NCBI RefSeq assembly: GCF_006542335.1
Contig: NZ_CP032485.1
Coordinates: forward strand, 281,501-345,500
Direction of reading: 5' to 3'
Origin: Neokomagataea tanensis
GTDB lineage: Bacteria > Pseudomonadota > Alphaproteobacteria > Acetobacterales > Acetobacteraceae
DNA: 64,000 nt
The notes beneath the pieces were generated by a model. That model did no database searches, was not told where the DNA came from, and saw only the letters and a program-made list of their open reading frames with translations. Below are positions 50,489 through 57,800 of this stretch, in pieces. A program made the position numbers and the translations under genes. How positions within the stretch are numbered: the stretch's first letter is position 1; every line of letters starts with the position of its first letter.

Positions 50489-52533
50489 GTTTCACCTTCG
50501 CGCCTCTCCTACCTTCCGCGCTTCTCATCGCCTTAGCGGCCATCACCGCCTGCCTCGTGCTTTGGGGCATTATTGGCAAATTGCCGGGCATGTTCTGGCG
50601 CGGATTAGCGCTGGCATTGCTCATACTCTGGATGGCTGGGCCGCAAACCCTGCATCTTACACCCAATCCGGTACAAGAAGACGCCCTGCTCATCGTTGAT
50701 CACTCGCCTTCAATGCAGGTCAATCAACGTCAAAACCTTGCAGAGCAAGCCGCTCTCCACCTCCAAAGCGACGCTACAAAACTGCATAACCTCACCTTAC
50801 ACCGGATTGATGTCAGCAGTGACGGGCACCAGGGAACGCGCCTTTTTAATGCGCTCCAACAAGCGGATATTCCTAGCGGCCACTTCTCAGGCGCCATTTT
50901 CGTCACGGACGGTATGAACCATGACACACCCCCCACCCTTCCGGAGCGTTTTAAAGATGAGCACGGCAAGCCATTACCCCTTCATCTTTTGCTCACCGCG
51001 AAAAGGGAAGAAACAGACCGTCGCCTTCGTGTCTTAAGCGCACCTCCCTTTGCCATTATCGGGCAAAATGCAACAATCCGCGTACAAATTGATGACCTTG
51101 GAACCTCGTCCCACAACACGCCCACAACCCTGACCATCCGTACTGGTGACACTCCGCCAAGTACCCAAACCCTCCAGACCGGCACACCTCAAGAGATTAC
51201 GCTTCCCATACAGCACGCGGGCGAAACCCTGATTTCGCTCTCAACCCCGTCACTGGCAGGTGAAGCATCAACACTCAACAACAGTGCCGTTATTCGCATC
51301 CGGGGGGTACGCGACCGTCTGCGTGTTCTCCTCGTGTCAGGTATCCCAAACCAGAGCGAACGCGTCTGGCGCAGATTACTCAAAGCGGATCCCTCGGTAG
51401 ATCTCGTCCACTTCACAATTCTGCGTTCCCCCTCAAGCGACGACAACACGCCATTGTCAGACTTGGCCTTGATACCATTTCCTATCCGCGAGTTATTCCA
51501 GGATAAAATTAACAGCTTCGATTTGATTATTTTGGACAGTTTTTCCAACACGAATATTCTGCCCGAACGCTACCTGACCAACATCGCCAATTACGTAAGA
51601 CACGGTGGAGGCCTTTTGGTCACAGCTGGCCCCGAATTTGTTCATACTGGAACGTTACAAGACTCCCCGCTGTCTCAAATATTGCCTGCCCACGTCCCTG
51701 ATGACGCCGTTATAATCGGCTCGTTTAAGGCAACGCTCGCGCCCCTTGGGCATCTTCACCCCGTCACTGATGGCCTCAACCCTAACTGGGGCCCGTGGTA
51801 CCGCGCCTTACGCGCAGATACGACGCACGGCGAAGACCTCATGAACGGCCCTGACGGAACCCCTCTCCTATTGCTCGACCATGTCGACCAAGGACGCGTG
51901 GCACTTCTTCTCTCCGATCAACTCTGGCTCTGGTCACGCAATGAAGGCGGCGGAGGCCCCCAAGCAGAATTACTGCGGCGCCTCGCGCACTGGCTGATGA
52001 AAGAGCCTGACCTCGAAGAAAACCGCCTCACAGCAGCCATTGATAACGGAACTCTCAATGTTGAAAGACACGCTGTAGGCACCACCAACATCGCACCCCA
52101 AGCCTTGGTCACAGCTCCAGATGGCCAAATAACTCCCTTGCCCCTTACAGAAGAAAATCACGTATGGCGGGGTCATATGCCAGTATCGGGCAACGGCATC
52201 TGGACTATTCACCAAGACGGGTTAACAGCTTTCGCCAGCCCAACGCACGATGAAACACTCGAACTGCAAGACCTGCGCGCCACAGCCCAAATGATAGGGC
52301 CACTGGCACAGGCCAGCGGCGGCGCAATAGCGTGGCTCGCCCAAGACGGTACGCCTACTTTGAACATCACAACTGGCCAAGAATACGAATCGGGTTCGAA
52401 GATTATAAGCCTGCCTCAACGCACCGACACGAACATTGAGAGCGCAGAACATCGTTCCATTTTCCCCGGTTGGGCTGTTTTGCCGCTCTTCTTGCTCTGC
52501 TTGGCCCTCGGTTGGTGGCGAGAAGGACGTTAG
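50485..52533 (+). CDS. VWA-domain membrane protein of the MoxR operon
   Basis: The 682-residue protein has two N-terminal membrane segments (about residues 10-60), a VWA-like region with the MIDAS motif DHSPSMQ near residue 72, a central beta-rich region, a glutamine-amidotransferase-like part (NYVRHGGGLLVTAGPEF; VALLLSDQLWLWSRNEGGGGP) and a last membrane segment (WAVLPLFLLCLALGWW). Alphaproteobacterial operons with MoxR, DUF58 and DUF4159 genes often end with such a protein. It starts within the DUF4159 stop. The function is unknown; a role in envelope complex assembly is an inference. Confidence 0.82.
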   Translation: MSFTFAPLLPSALLIALAAITACLVLWGIIGKLPGMFWRGLALALLILWMAGPQTLHLTPNPVQEDALLIVDHSPSMQVNQRQNLAEQAALHLQSDATKLHNLTLHRIDVSSDGHQGTRLFNALQQADIPSGHFSGAIFVTDGMNHDTPPTLPERFKDEHGKPLPLHLLLTAKREETDRRLRVLSAPPFAIIGQNATIRVQIDDLGTSSHNTPTTLTIRTGDTPPSTQTLQTGTPQEITLPIQHAGETLISLSTPSLAGEASTLNNSAVIRIRGVRDRLRVLLVSGIPNQSERVWRRLLKADPSVDLVHFTILRSPSSDDNTPLSDLALIPFPIRELFQDKINSFDLIILDSFSNTNILPERYLTNIANYVRHGGGLLVTAGPEFVHTGTLQDSPLSQILPAHVPDDAVIIGSFKATLAPLGHLHPVTDGLNPNWGPWYRALRADTTHGEDLMNGPDGTPLLLLDHVDQGRVALLLSDQLWLWSRNEGGGGPQAELLRRLAHWLMKEPDLEENRLTAAIDNGTLNVERHAVGTTNIAPQALVTAPDGQITPLPLTEENHVWRGHMPVSGNGIWTIHQDGLTAFASPTHDETLELQDLRATAQMIGPLAQASGGAIAWLAQDGTPTLNITTGQEYESGSKIISLPQRTDTNIESAEHRSIFPGWAVLPLFLLCLALGWWREGR

Positions 52534-52592
52534 AACGCATGAAAGACACTCTTTCATACACAGGAAGACTCGCGCCGCGCCTTTTGCTGTCC

Positions 52593-52598
52593 TATAAT
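52593..52598 (+). promoter_or_regulatory. TATAAT element just before the ankyrin gene start
   Basis: A perfect TATAAT ends 6 bases before the ATG at 52605, so a start point seven bases downstream would fall on the A of the ATG and give a leaderless mRNA. No good -35 element is seen 16-18 bases upstream, and the motif may be chance. Confidence 0.3.
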
Positions 52599-52604
52599 CG
52601 TCCC

Positions 52605-53234
52605 ATGCGTGCTTTGAACCGTTTTTCCCGCCTGCTGTTCGTCGCCTGCCTGGCCACGACACCCGCCATACTTGTGCCGTGGCATGCTGCCCACGCACAG
52701 GACGCCGATGATGCTGAGGCGCAGCAAGAGGCTGAGGACTCTGCAAAAAAATCAGAAGCGCGCAAAGCTGCCAAGCGCGCTGCTCCGCCATCCGCGTTGC
52801 CGGGTGCTGACGGTTCGGACGAAGACGCCGGTCACGCCCGCGTAGACGTCAACCCTACAACAGCCCTCTTTGACGCGATTAACCGCGGCTCGCTCAACGC
52901 CGCAAAAGAAGCTTTGAACCGTGGTGCCGATATGGGCGCACGCAACGTGCTAGATCAAACGCCGCTCGACATGGCGATTGACCTAAACCGCAACGACATC
53001 ATGTTCCTGCTTCTTTCAATGCGTACTTACAACCCTGAGGGTCGCCTCAATACCAACTTGTCCGATAGTGGCATTGATGACAGCTCCGGCACGCCGCACA
53101 TGACAATCGGCGGTTCTGCTACAATGGTGCGTCCGGGCAAGGGCGGGAAATCCGCCAAGTCAACGTCCCCGTATGATACGCGCGGCGGTACGCCCGATAC
53201 ATCAATCGGCTTTTTGGGCTTCGGTAATCGTTAA
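52605..53234 (+). CDS. secreted ankyrin-repeat protein
   Basis: The protein (209 residues from ATG 52605) has a signal peptide (MRALNRFSRLLFVACLATT..., cleavage after AHA), an Ala-, Glu- and Lys-rich linker, then about two ankyrin-like repeats (TALFDAINRGSLNAAKEALNRGAD and LDQTPLDMAIDLNRNDIMFLLL in parts) and a Gly/Ser-rich tail. The start is uncertain: ATG 52539 has AAGGA 11 bases upstream but would put 22 more residues before the signal peptide. It follows the VWA gene by 5 or 71 bases and may be the last gene of the MoxR operon. A function as a periplasmic binding partner is inferred only. Confidence 0.75.
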   Translation: MRALNRFSRLLFVACLATTPAILVPWHAAHAQDADDAEAQQEAEDSAKKSEARKAAKRAAPPSALPGADGSDEDAGHARVDVNPTTALFDAINRGSLNAAKEALNRGADMGARNVLDQTPLDMAIDLNRNDIMFLLLSMRTYNPEGRLNTNLSDSGIDDSSGTPHMTIGGSATMVRPGKGGKSAKSTSPYDTRGGTPDTSIGFLGFGNR

Positions 53235-53244
53235 AAAGCGCTGT

Positions 53245-53280
53245 ATGTTCTGCTGGAATATTATCACTTCAGCAGAACAT
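53245..53280. terminator. bidirectional terminator between ankyrin gene and ccrM
   Basis: Arms ATGTTCTGCTG and CAGCAGAACAT form a perfect 11-bp stem with a 14-base loop; TTTATTTTG follows on the plus strand. It lies 11 bases after the ankyrin stop and 17 bases from the end of the convergent ccrM gene. Confidence 0.75.
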
Positions 53281-53296
53281 TTATTTTGCCTCTGAT

Positions 53297-54394
53297 TTAC
53301 CCGACAGCAGCCCGCAACGTGGCGCTCTCCTGACGCAGAACATCAAGCTGCATCCATTCACCTTCCCGCTCAAAGTACCAGAACGTCCAACCATTACAGG
53401 ATGGCGCATTCGTCAGCATTGCGCCAAGCTTGTGAATAGACCCGCGCTGATTCCCTGAGACGAGCGTTCCGTCAGGTGAAACCGTTGCCGTCAAACGCTG
53501 CTGCCGGTCGTGCAATACTGTGCCAGCTGGCAAGATGCCCGTTTCAACAAAACTACCAAACGGCACACGCGGCAAATCGCGCTTAGCAGGCGTAATCGCC
53601 TGATGCTCAGAAGCCAAAGGCACTTCTTGCGCAGCTCTTTCTCGTGCGGCTTTGACATAGTCCGGGTGGCGTTCAATCCCGATATATCTGCGCCCCAACC
53701 GTTTCGCTACCGCAGGGGTCGTGCCGCTGCCACAAAACGGGTCCAAGACCATATCGCCCGAATTCGTTGACGCAACCAATACGCGGTGCAGCAAGCTCTC
53801 CGGCTTCTGAGTTGGATGAAGCTTCAAACCATGCTCATTCTTCAGGCGCTCATGACCTGTGCAAATTGGCAAATACCAATCCGAGCGCATCTGCAAGTCA
53901 TCGTTCAGCGCCTTCATCGCTTGGTAGTTGAAGCGATAGCGGCTTTGAGGGCTACGAGCGGCCCAAATCAAAGTTTCATGCGCGTTCGTGAAGCGGCGTC
54001 CGCGAAAATTCGGCATCGGATTGGATTTCCGCCAAACGATGTCGTTCAGTATCCAAAAGCCTAAATCTTGAAGAATAGCACCGAGGCGGAAAATATTATG
54101 ATAAGAGCCAATAACCCAAATCGTACCATCCTTGTGCAGGACACGCCGCGCTTCAGTCAGCCATTCACGCGTGAAATGGTCATAGGCCTCATAATCTGAA
54201 AATTTATCCCAAGCGTCGTCGACACCATCCACCACAGTCTCATCTGGGCGACGCAATTCACCACGTAATTGCAGGTTATATGGTGGGTCAGCAAAGACAC
54301 AGTCCACACTTCCATCCGCCAAGCCGCGCATTGTTTCAACGCACTCACCACGGATGATTTCATCCACAGGACGTCCTTTTGGGCTGTTCTTCAT
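53297..54394 (-). CDS. ccrM: CcrM-type DNA adenine methyltransferase (GANTC)
   Basis: CcrM methylates the adenine of GANTC and regulates the cell cycle in alphaproteobacteria. The 365-residue beta-class enzyme has motif IV DPPY at residues 36-39 ([10 protein letters not shown]), the SAM motif [12 protein letters not shown] near residue 219, [13 protein letters not shown] and the C-terminal CcrM-specific domain with [14 protein letters not shown]. The long C-terminal domain separates it from ordinary restriction methylases, and there is no restriction enzyme beside it. It overlaps rnhB by 4 bases, as is common in this group. Confidence 0.95.
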   Translation of the reverse strand: MKNSPKGRPVDEIIRGECVETMRGLADGSVDCVFADPPYNLQLRGELRRPDETVVDGVDDAWDKFSDYEAYDHFTREWLTEARRVLHKDGTIWVIGSYHNIFRLGAILQDLGFWILNDIVWRKSNPMPNFRGRRFTNAHETLIWAARSPQSRYRFNYQAMKALNDDLQMRSDWYLPICTGHERLKNEHGLKLHPTQKPESLLHRVLVASTNSGDMVLDPFCGSGTTPAVAKRLGRRYIGIERHPDYVKAARERAAQEVPLASEHQAITPAKRDLPRVPFGSFVETGILPAGTVLHDRQQRLTATVSPDGTLVSGNQRGSIHKLGAMLTNAPSCNGWTFWYFEREGEWMQLDVLRQESATLRAAVG

Positions 54395-55038
54395 GCTGCC
54401 ATTTCCCCTGCTTCACCTGAAATCATATTTGCGGCCTCTACCATGGCCCGTATTGGCGCAAATCCACGCCGGTGGTGCGGCGTTACACCGTAATTTTTAA
54501 GACCATTTTTGTGTATTGCTGTGCCGTATCCTGCATTATGCTCCCAGCCATAAGCGCTGTAGCGTTCCGCCAAACGGACCATCAGCCGATCACGCACAAC
54601 TTTTGCTAAGATTGATGCCGCAGCGATGGACAAGCTGATGCCATCTCCACCAATCACCATTTTGACTGGGCATGGCATCTGCGGTGCATGCTTGCCATCA
54701 ACCAATGCTAAATCTGGCAAGCGCCCAAGGCGCTTAACAGCACGGCGCATGGCAAGGTGGCATGCCTGCGAGATATTGATGCTTTCAATTTCTGCAACGG
54801 ATGCAGCACCAAGCCCGTAGGTCACATTCGGTGAACGGCAAAGTTCTGCATAAGCGGCATCACGCCGGCGCGCTGTCAGCTTCTTGGAATCATCCAGCAT
54901 CTGGCACAGCGCATCTGAAGGAGCACTCTGAAAAATAACAGCGGCGGCAACAACCGGACCAGCTAGAGGCCCACGTCCGACTTCGTCGACCCCAGCGACG
55001 ACGCCCCCATGCGCAGCTTCTAGTAAAAAATCCGGCAT
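54391..55038 (-). CDS. rnhB: ribonuclease HII
   Basis: RNase HII removes single ribonucleotides from DNA. The 215-residue protein has the catalytic Asp-Glu in [21 protein letters not shown] (near residue 18), further acidic residues in [13 protein letters not shown] and [10 protein letters not shown], and the [13 protein letters not shown] segment. It is the first gene of the rnhB-ccrM unit; the region upstream has five GANTC sites. The ATG at 55038 follows GGGAGGAAG by 1-3 bases. Confidence 0.95.
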   Translation of the reverse strand: MPDFLLEAAHGGVVAGVDEVGRGPLAGPVVAAAVIFQSAPSDALCQMLDDSKKLTARRRDAAYAELCRSPNVTYGLGAASVAEIESINISQACHLAMRRAVKRLGRLPDLALVDGKHAPQMPCPVKMVIGGDGISLSIAAASILAKVVRDRLMVRLAERYSAYGWEHNAGYGTAIHKNGLKNYGVTPHHRRGFAPIRAMVEAANMISGEAGEMAA

Positions 55039-55070
55039 TCTTCCTCCCGCTCCCTCATCAACACATCTGC

Positions 55071-55161
55071 GAATCGAGAACCGTTTTGAATCATGCCGAA
55101 TCGAAAGAAAAGAAAAAAATGCCGTTTATGGAATTTTTTCTAGAGTCAAGGTTTTTGAATC
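55071..55161 (-). promoter_or_regulatory. cluster of five GANTC sites upstream of rnhB-ccrM
   Basis: GANTC occurs at 55071-55075, 55088-55092, 55098-55102, 55143-55147 and 55157-55161, all within 91 bp of the only intergenic region that can carry the rnhB-ccrM promoter. The fourth site overlaps a minus-strand TTGACT (complement of 55145-55150), a good -35 hexamer. By chance one such site is expected per about 256 bp. Caulobacter ccrM is known to be controlled by GANTC methylation of its own promoter region. Confidence 0.7.
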
Positions 55162-55172
55162 ACACTTTTGAG

Positions 55173-55805
55173 CTAGAGCGTCTCTTGCTCATCGCTATCT
55201 GAGTTTTCCCCGGAAGTCGTTGTGCTCTGCGCATGAACAGCTTGATGTTTAGACATATGCAGGTGCTGGCTGTAGCTGATCGCGCTTTCAGCGGCCCCTA
55301 CAAGAAACAGACCAATGCTCACCCACATTAAAACTTTCCCGCGCCCTAAAACGCGCCGTCTTGCCCAGCAATACCCAGGGTAGAACAGCCACCACCAAGC
55401 CGTCGGCGGCGCGTAACCACCGCCTCTCAGCGCAGAGCGGTCTGCGATGAAGGCCGATATAGAAAGTGCCAAAATCAGCAAACTGAAAAACAGGTTGAAC
55501 ACTGCGTTGCTGACCATGAAGGCGGAATGTAGCAAAGCCCAGACGAAAACAACCTGGTTCGCCAGAAACGGCCCTAAAATATACACCCAAGCCCATGTGT
55601 CCGTAACATACGCAGCGTTTTCAGCGCCCGTATGCCCAGCGCTAAAGATGATGCCAGCCTCAGCAGCAGGGCGCCACTGCTCGCCAAACCCTTCACGCCA
55701 AACAAGAGTTTGCGGGGTAATCGTCCCTAACGACGCTAAGTGCTTTAACTGTTCTGTCGTAATCGGGCCGACTTGCTGCCCTTCAAATGCGTAATACCAT
55801 TTCAT
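55173..55805 (-). CDS. GYF_2 (DUF4339) domain membrane protein
   Basis: The 210-residue protein starts with a GYF_2 domain (MKWYYAFEGQQVGPITTEQL, LVWREGFGEQWRPAAEA), followed by about four membrane segments and an acidic Ser/Thr-rich tail (TTSGENSDSDEQETL). GYF_2 domains are thought to bind peptides; the role of this protein is unknown. The ATG at 55805 is chosen because GGGAGG lies 10 bases before it; this site is inside the upstream terminator hairpin. The upstream in-frame codon at 55853 would start within that hairpin region. Confidence 0.75.
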   Translation of the reverse strand: MKWYYAFEGQQVGPITTEQLKHLASLGTITPQTLVWREGFGEQWRPAAEAGIIFSAGHTGAENAAYVTDTWAWVYILGPFLANQVVFVWALLHSAFMVSNAVFNLFFSLLILALSISAFIADRSALRGGGYAPPTAWWWLFYPGYCWARRRVLGRGKVLMWVSIGLFLVGAAESAISYSQHLHMSKHQAVHAQSTTTSGENSDSDEQETL

Positions 55806-55810
55806 AATAA

Positions 55811-55842
55811 AAAAGCCTCCCGGATCGCTCCGGAAGGCTTTT
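55811..55842 (-). terminator. terminator of csbD gene containing the GYF gene RBS
   Basis: On the minus strand arms AAAAGCCTtCCGGA and TCCGGgAGGCTTTT form a 13-pair stem with one mismatch and a 4-base loop, followed by TTATT. It lies 31 bases after the csbD stop. The GGGAGG binding site of the next gene is part of the 3' arm. Confidence 0.75.
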
Positions 55843-55873
55843 AGCACATTCACACTAGGGTCGGGGAGCCTGA

Positions 55874-56161
55874 TCAGGCTTTACGACCAAAGGCCAGCGC
55901 CCCAATCACAATGCCAACGAACACAGCAACCACGACAGAGATCAATGGACGATCCTGCACGAATGCTGTCGCTGCTTCGAGCTTGGTTTCGCCTTCGTCA
56001 TAAAGGTCAGCAAATTCTTGCTGTGCCAAACCAGAAACCTGATCGAACTTACCTTCTGCCTGCTTGGACGCATCACCCGTCAAGCCGCCGACAGCGTCCT
56101 TGACCTTGCCCTTGGCTTCGTCGAGCAGACCTTCAGCTTTGGTTGTTGTTGTGTCTGTCAT
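55874..56161 (-). CDS. CsbD family stress protein with C-terminal membrane segment
   Basis: The 95-residue protein has a CsbD-like N-terminal half (AEGLLDEAKGKVKDAVGGLTGD, KQAEGKFDQVSGLAQ) and a hydrophobic C-terminus (SVVVAVFVGIVIGALAFG) that should anchor it in the membrane, resembling ElaB/YqjD-like proteins. CsbD proteins are induced by general stress in other bacteria; the function is unclear. The ATG at 56161 follows GGAG by about 8 bases; an in-frame codon three residues earlier is possible. Confidence 0.85.
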   Translation of the reverse strand: MTDTTTTKAEGLLDEAKGKVKDAVGGLTGDASKQAEGKFDQVSGLAQQEFADLYDEGETKLEAATAFVQDRPLISVVVAVFVGIVIGALAFGRKA

Positions 56162-56170
56162 GTCATGCAC

Positions 56171-56447
56171 TCCAGTGAAAAATCATGATTCGGCTCGTTA
56201 TCTCAACGAGCGACAGAATCACAGGTTGCAGTTTTCTTATGCGCCTCTTTTGAAAATCACGCAAAAGGCTCTATGGTTGAAACGAAGTGTTACCGATCAT
56301 TGCGCATTAACACAGTCGTACAAACCTGAACAGGATTTAAGGTCTTGTCATGGCACGACCGAGTAACGTGCAGTATAGAATTTTTATATAGAACGAAATT
56401 AAGGGGCTGCCCTTCAGCAGCAACGATACAAGAAAGATATCAGAGTT
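56171..56447. other. intergenic region between csbD and the RND operon
   Basis: A 277-bp divergent gap that must hold the promoters of the CsbD gene (minus) and the RND adaptor gene (plus). TTGTCA at 56344-56349 and TATAGA at 56373-56378 are visible on the plus strand but are 23 bases apart, too far for a normal promoter. I see no repressor palindrome or regulator gene. Confidence 0.4.
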
Positions 56448-57761
56448 ATGGATGACCAGACGGCCGAACAGAACGACCGCCTCAACAGCAGCCATCTTAA
56501 CGCCGGGGATGCTCCCCCACCAAAAAAGAAAAAAGGAGCTTTGAGATGGATCGTACGAATAATCGTTGTCTTGATCATCCTTCTCATTGCTTTTGCTGTT
56601 CTGCGTCCCAACAAACATAATTTCCAGCACCGCCCCGGCGCCCCGACAAACAACGCTGGCGGCATGGCAGATAACAGCAACGTCACCCCCGTTGCCGTGA
56701 CGACTGTTCGTCGTGGTGATATGCCAATCGTCCTGCAAACAACCGGTACCGTTGTTCCCATCACCAACGTGACAATCACCCCCCGCGTTACCGGCCACAT
56801 CCTTGACGTTTACTATCAAGAGGGTCAGTTCGTTCATAAAGGTGACGAGCTTGAACTGATTGATCCACGGCCATACGAAGCTGCTTTAGGACAAGCCCGG
56901 GGTACACTCGCCGCAGATACTGCACAGCTCGAACGCGCACGCGTCGATAACGCACGTTACCAAAAGCTTATCCGCCAGAATTCAACCTCAGCCATGACAG
57001 CGCGTGACCAAGAATTCACCGTTCAGCAGCTTGAGGGAACCGTCGCGCTCGACCAAGCGAATGTCCGCACAGCCGAGCTTAACGTAATGTATTGCCACAT
57101 CACAGCACCCGTTGACGGACGCGTCGGTATCCGTGTTCTGGATAAAGGCAACTACGTCTCCGCTGGGCAATCAGGCGGCTTGACCATTCTTACACAAATG
57201 CAGCCTATTTCCGTGATTCTTGCCGTGCCGCAACGCTCACTCGGCCATGTTGCAGAGCGTCTGCACAGCGCAGGTCAACTCACAGTCGAAGCATGGGACA
57301 GCGACAACCTGCGCAACATCGCTACCGGCACCGTTAAGGCACTGGATAGCCAAATCGATACAGCGACTGGTGTCGTCCGTATGCGTGCAATTTTTGACAA
57401 TCAAGACGAACGCCTCTTCCCGAACCAATTCGTCAATCCACACCTGCTTATCGACACGCAACACGATGTGCTGCTGGTCCCCGACAACGCAATCCAAACC
57501 GGCCCCAATGGTCAGTTTGTCTATGTTGTTCAACCCGACATGACCGTCAGCGAGACACCTGTCCAGATTGGTGCTGCGGACATCAACCAAACCGTCATTC
57601 TCAGCGGCGTCAAAGAAGGTGATCGCGTCGTTACAGATGGTGTGAACCACCTGCGGCCCGGCGCCAAAGTCTCCATCCCGGCAGACACAGCCCATACCAA
57701 GGCAGGGGCAGAAGCTGGCTCTACCGCTGGCACATCAGCCCACACTCATCGCCATAACTGA
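56448..57761 (+). CDS. RND efflux adaptor (membrane fusion) protein, MdtA-like
   Basis: The periplasmic adaptor links inner-membrane RND permeases to an outer membrane channel. The 437-residue protein has a cytoplasmic tail, one membrane segment (about residues 32-50, IVVLIILLIAFAVL), the lipoyl half-domain (ITNVTITPRVTGHILDVYYQEGQFVHKGDELELIDPRPYEAAL in parts), a helical hairpin and beta-barrel domains (VLAVPQRSLGHVAE; GDRVVTDGVNHLRPGAKVS). The His/Ala-rich end (GTSAHTHRHN) is unusual. It is 40 bp upstream of the first permease. Confidence 0.93.
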   Translation: MDDQTAEQNDRLNSSHLNAGDAPPPKKKKGALRWIVRIIVVLIILLIAFAVLRPNKHNFQHRPGAPTNNAGGMADNSNVTPVAVTTVRRGDMPIVLQTTGTVVPITNVTITPRVTGHILDVYYQEGQFVHKGDELELIDPRPYEAALGQARGTLAADTAQLERARVDNARYQKLIRQNSTSAMTARDQEFTVQQLEGTVALDQANVRTAELNVMYCHITAPVDGRVGIRVLDKGNYVSAGQSGGLTILTQMQPISVILAVPQRSLGHVAERLHSAGQLTVEAWDSDNLRNIATGTVKALDSQIDTATGVVRMRAIFDNQDERLFPNQFVNPHLLIDTQHDVLLVPDNAIQTGPNGQFVYVVQPDMTVSETPVQIGAADINQTVILSGVKEGDRVVTDGVNHLRPGAKVSIPADTAHTKAGAEAGSTAGTSAHTHRHN

Positions 57762-57800
57762 ACACCGTCCCATGACCGTCTCTCGGGGAAATGACCGCTC

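Noticed and set aside
53297..54394. Restriction-modification system
   Set aside because: The methyltransferase has the long CcrM C-terminal domain and lies next to rnhB with no endonuclease gene, so it is an orphan cell-cycle enzyme.
55039..55172. CtrA binding sites (TTAA-N7-TTAA) in the rnhB-ccrM promoter region
   Set aside because: I looked for the motif because Caulobacter ccrM depends on CtrA, but no convincing copy is present.
56344..56378. Promoter TTGTCA...TATAGA upstream of the RND adaptor
   Set aside because: The two hexamers are about 23 bases apart, well outside the usual 16-18.
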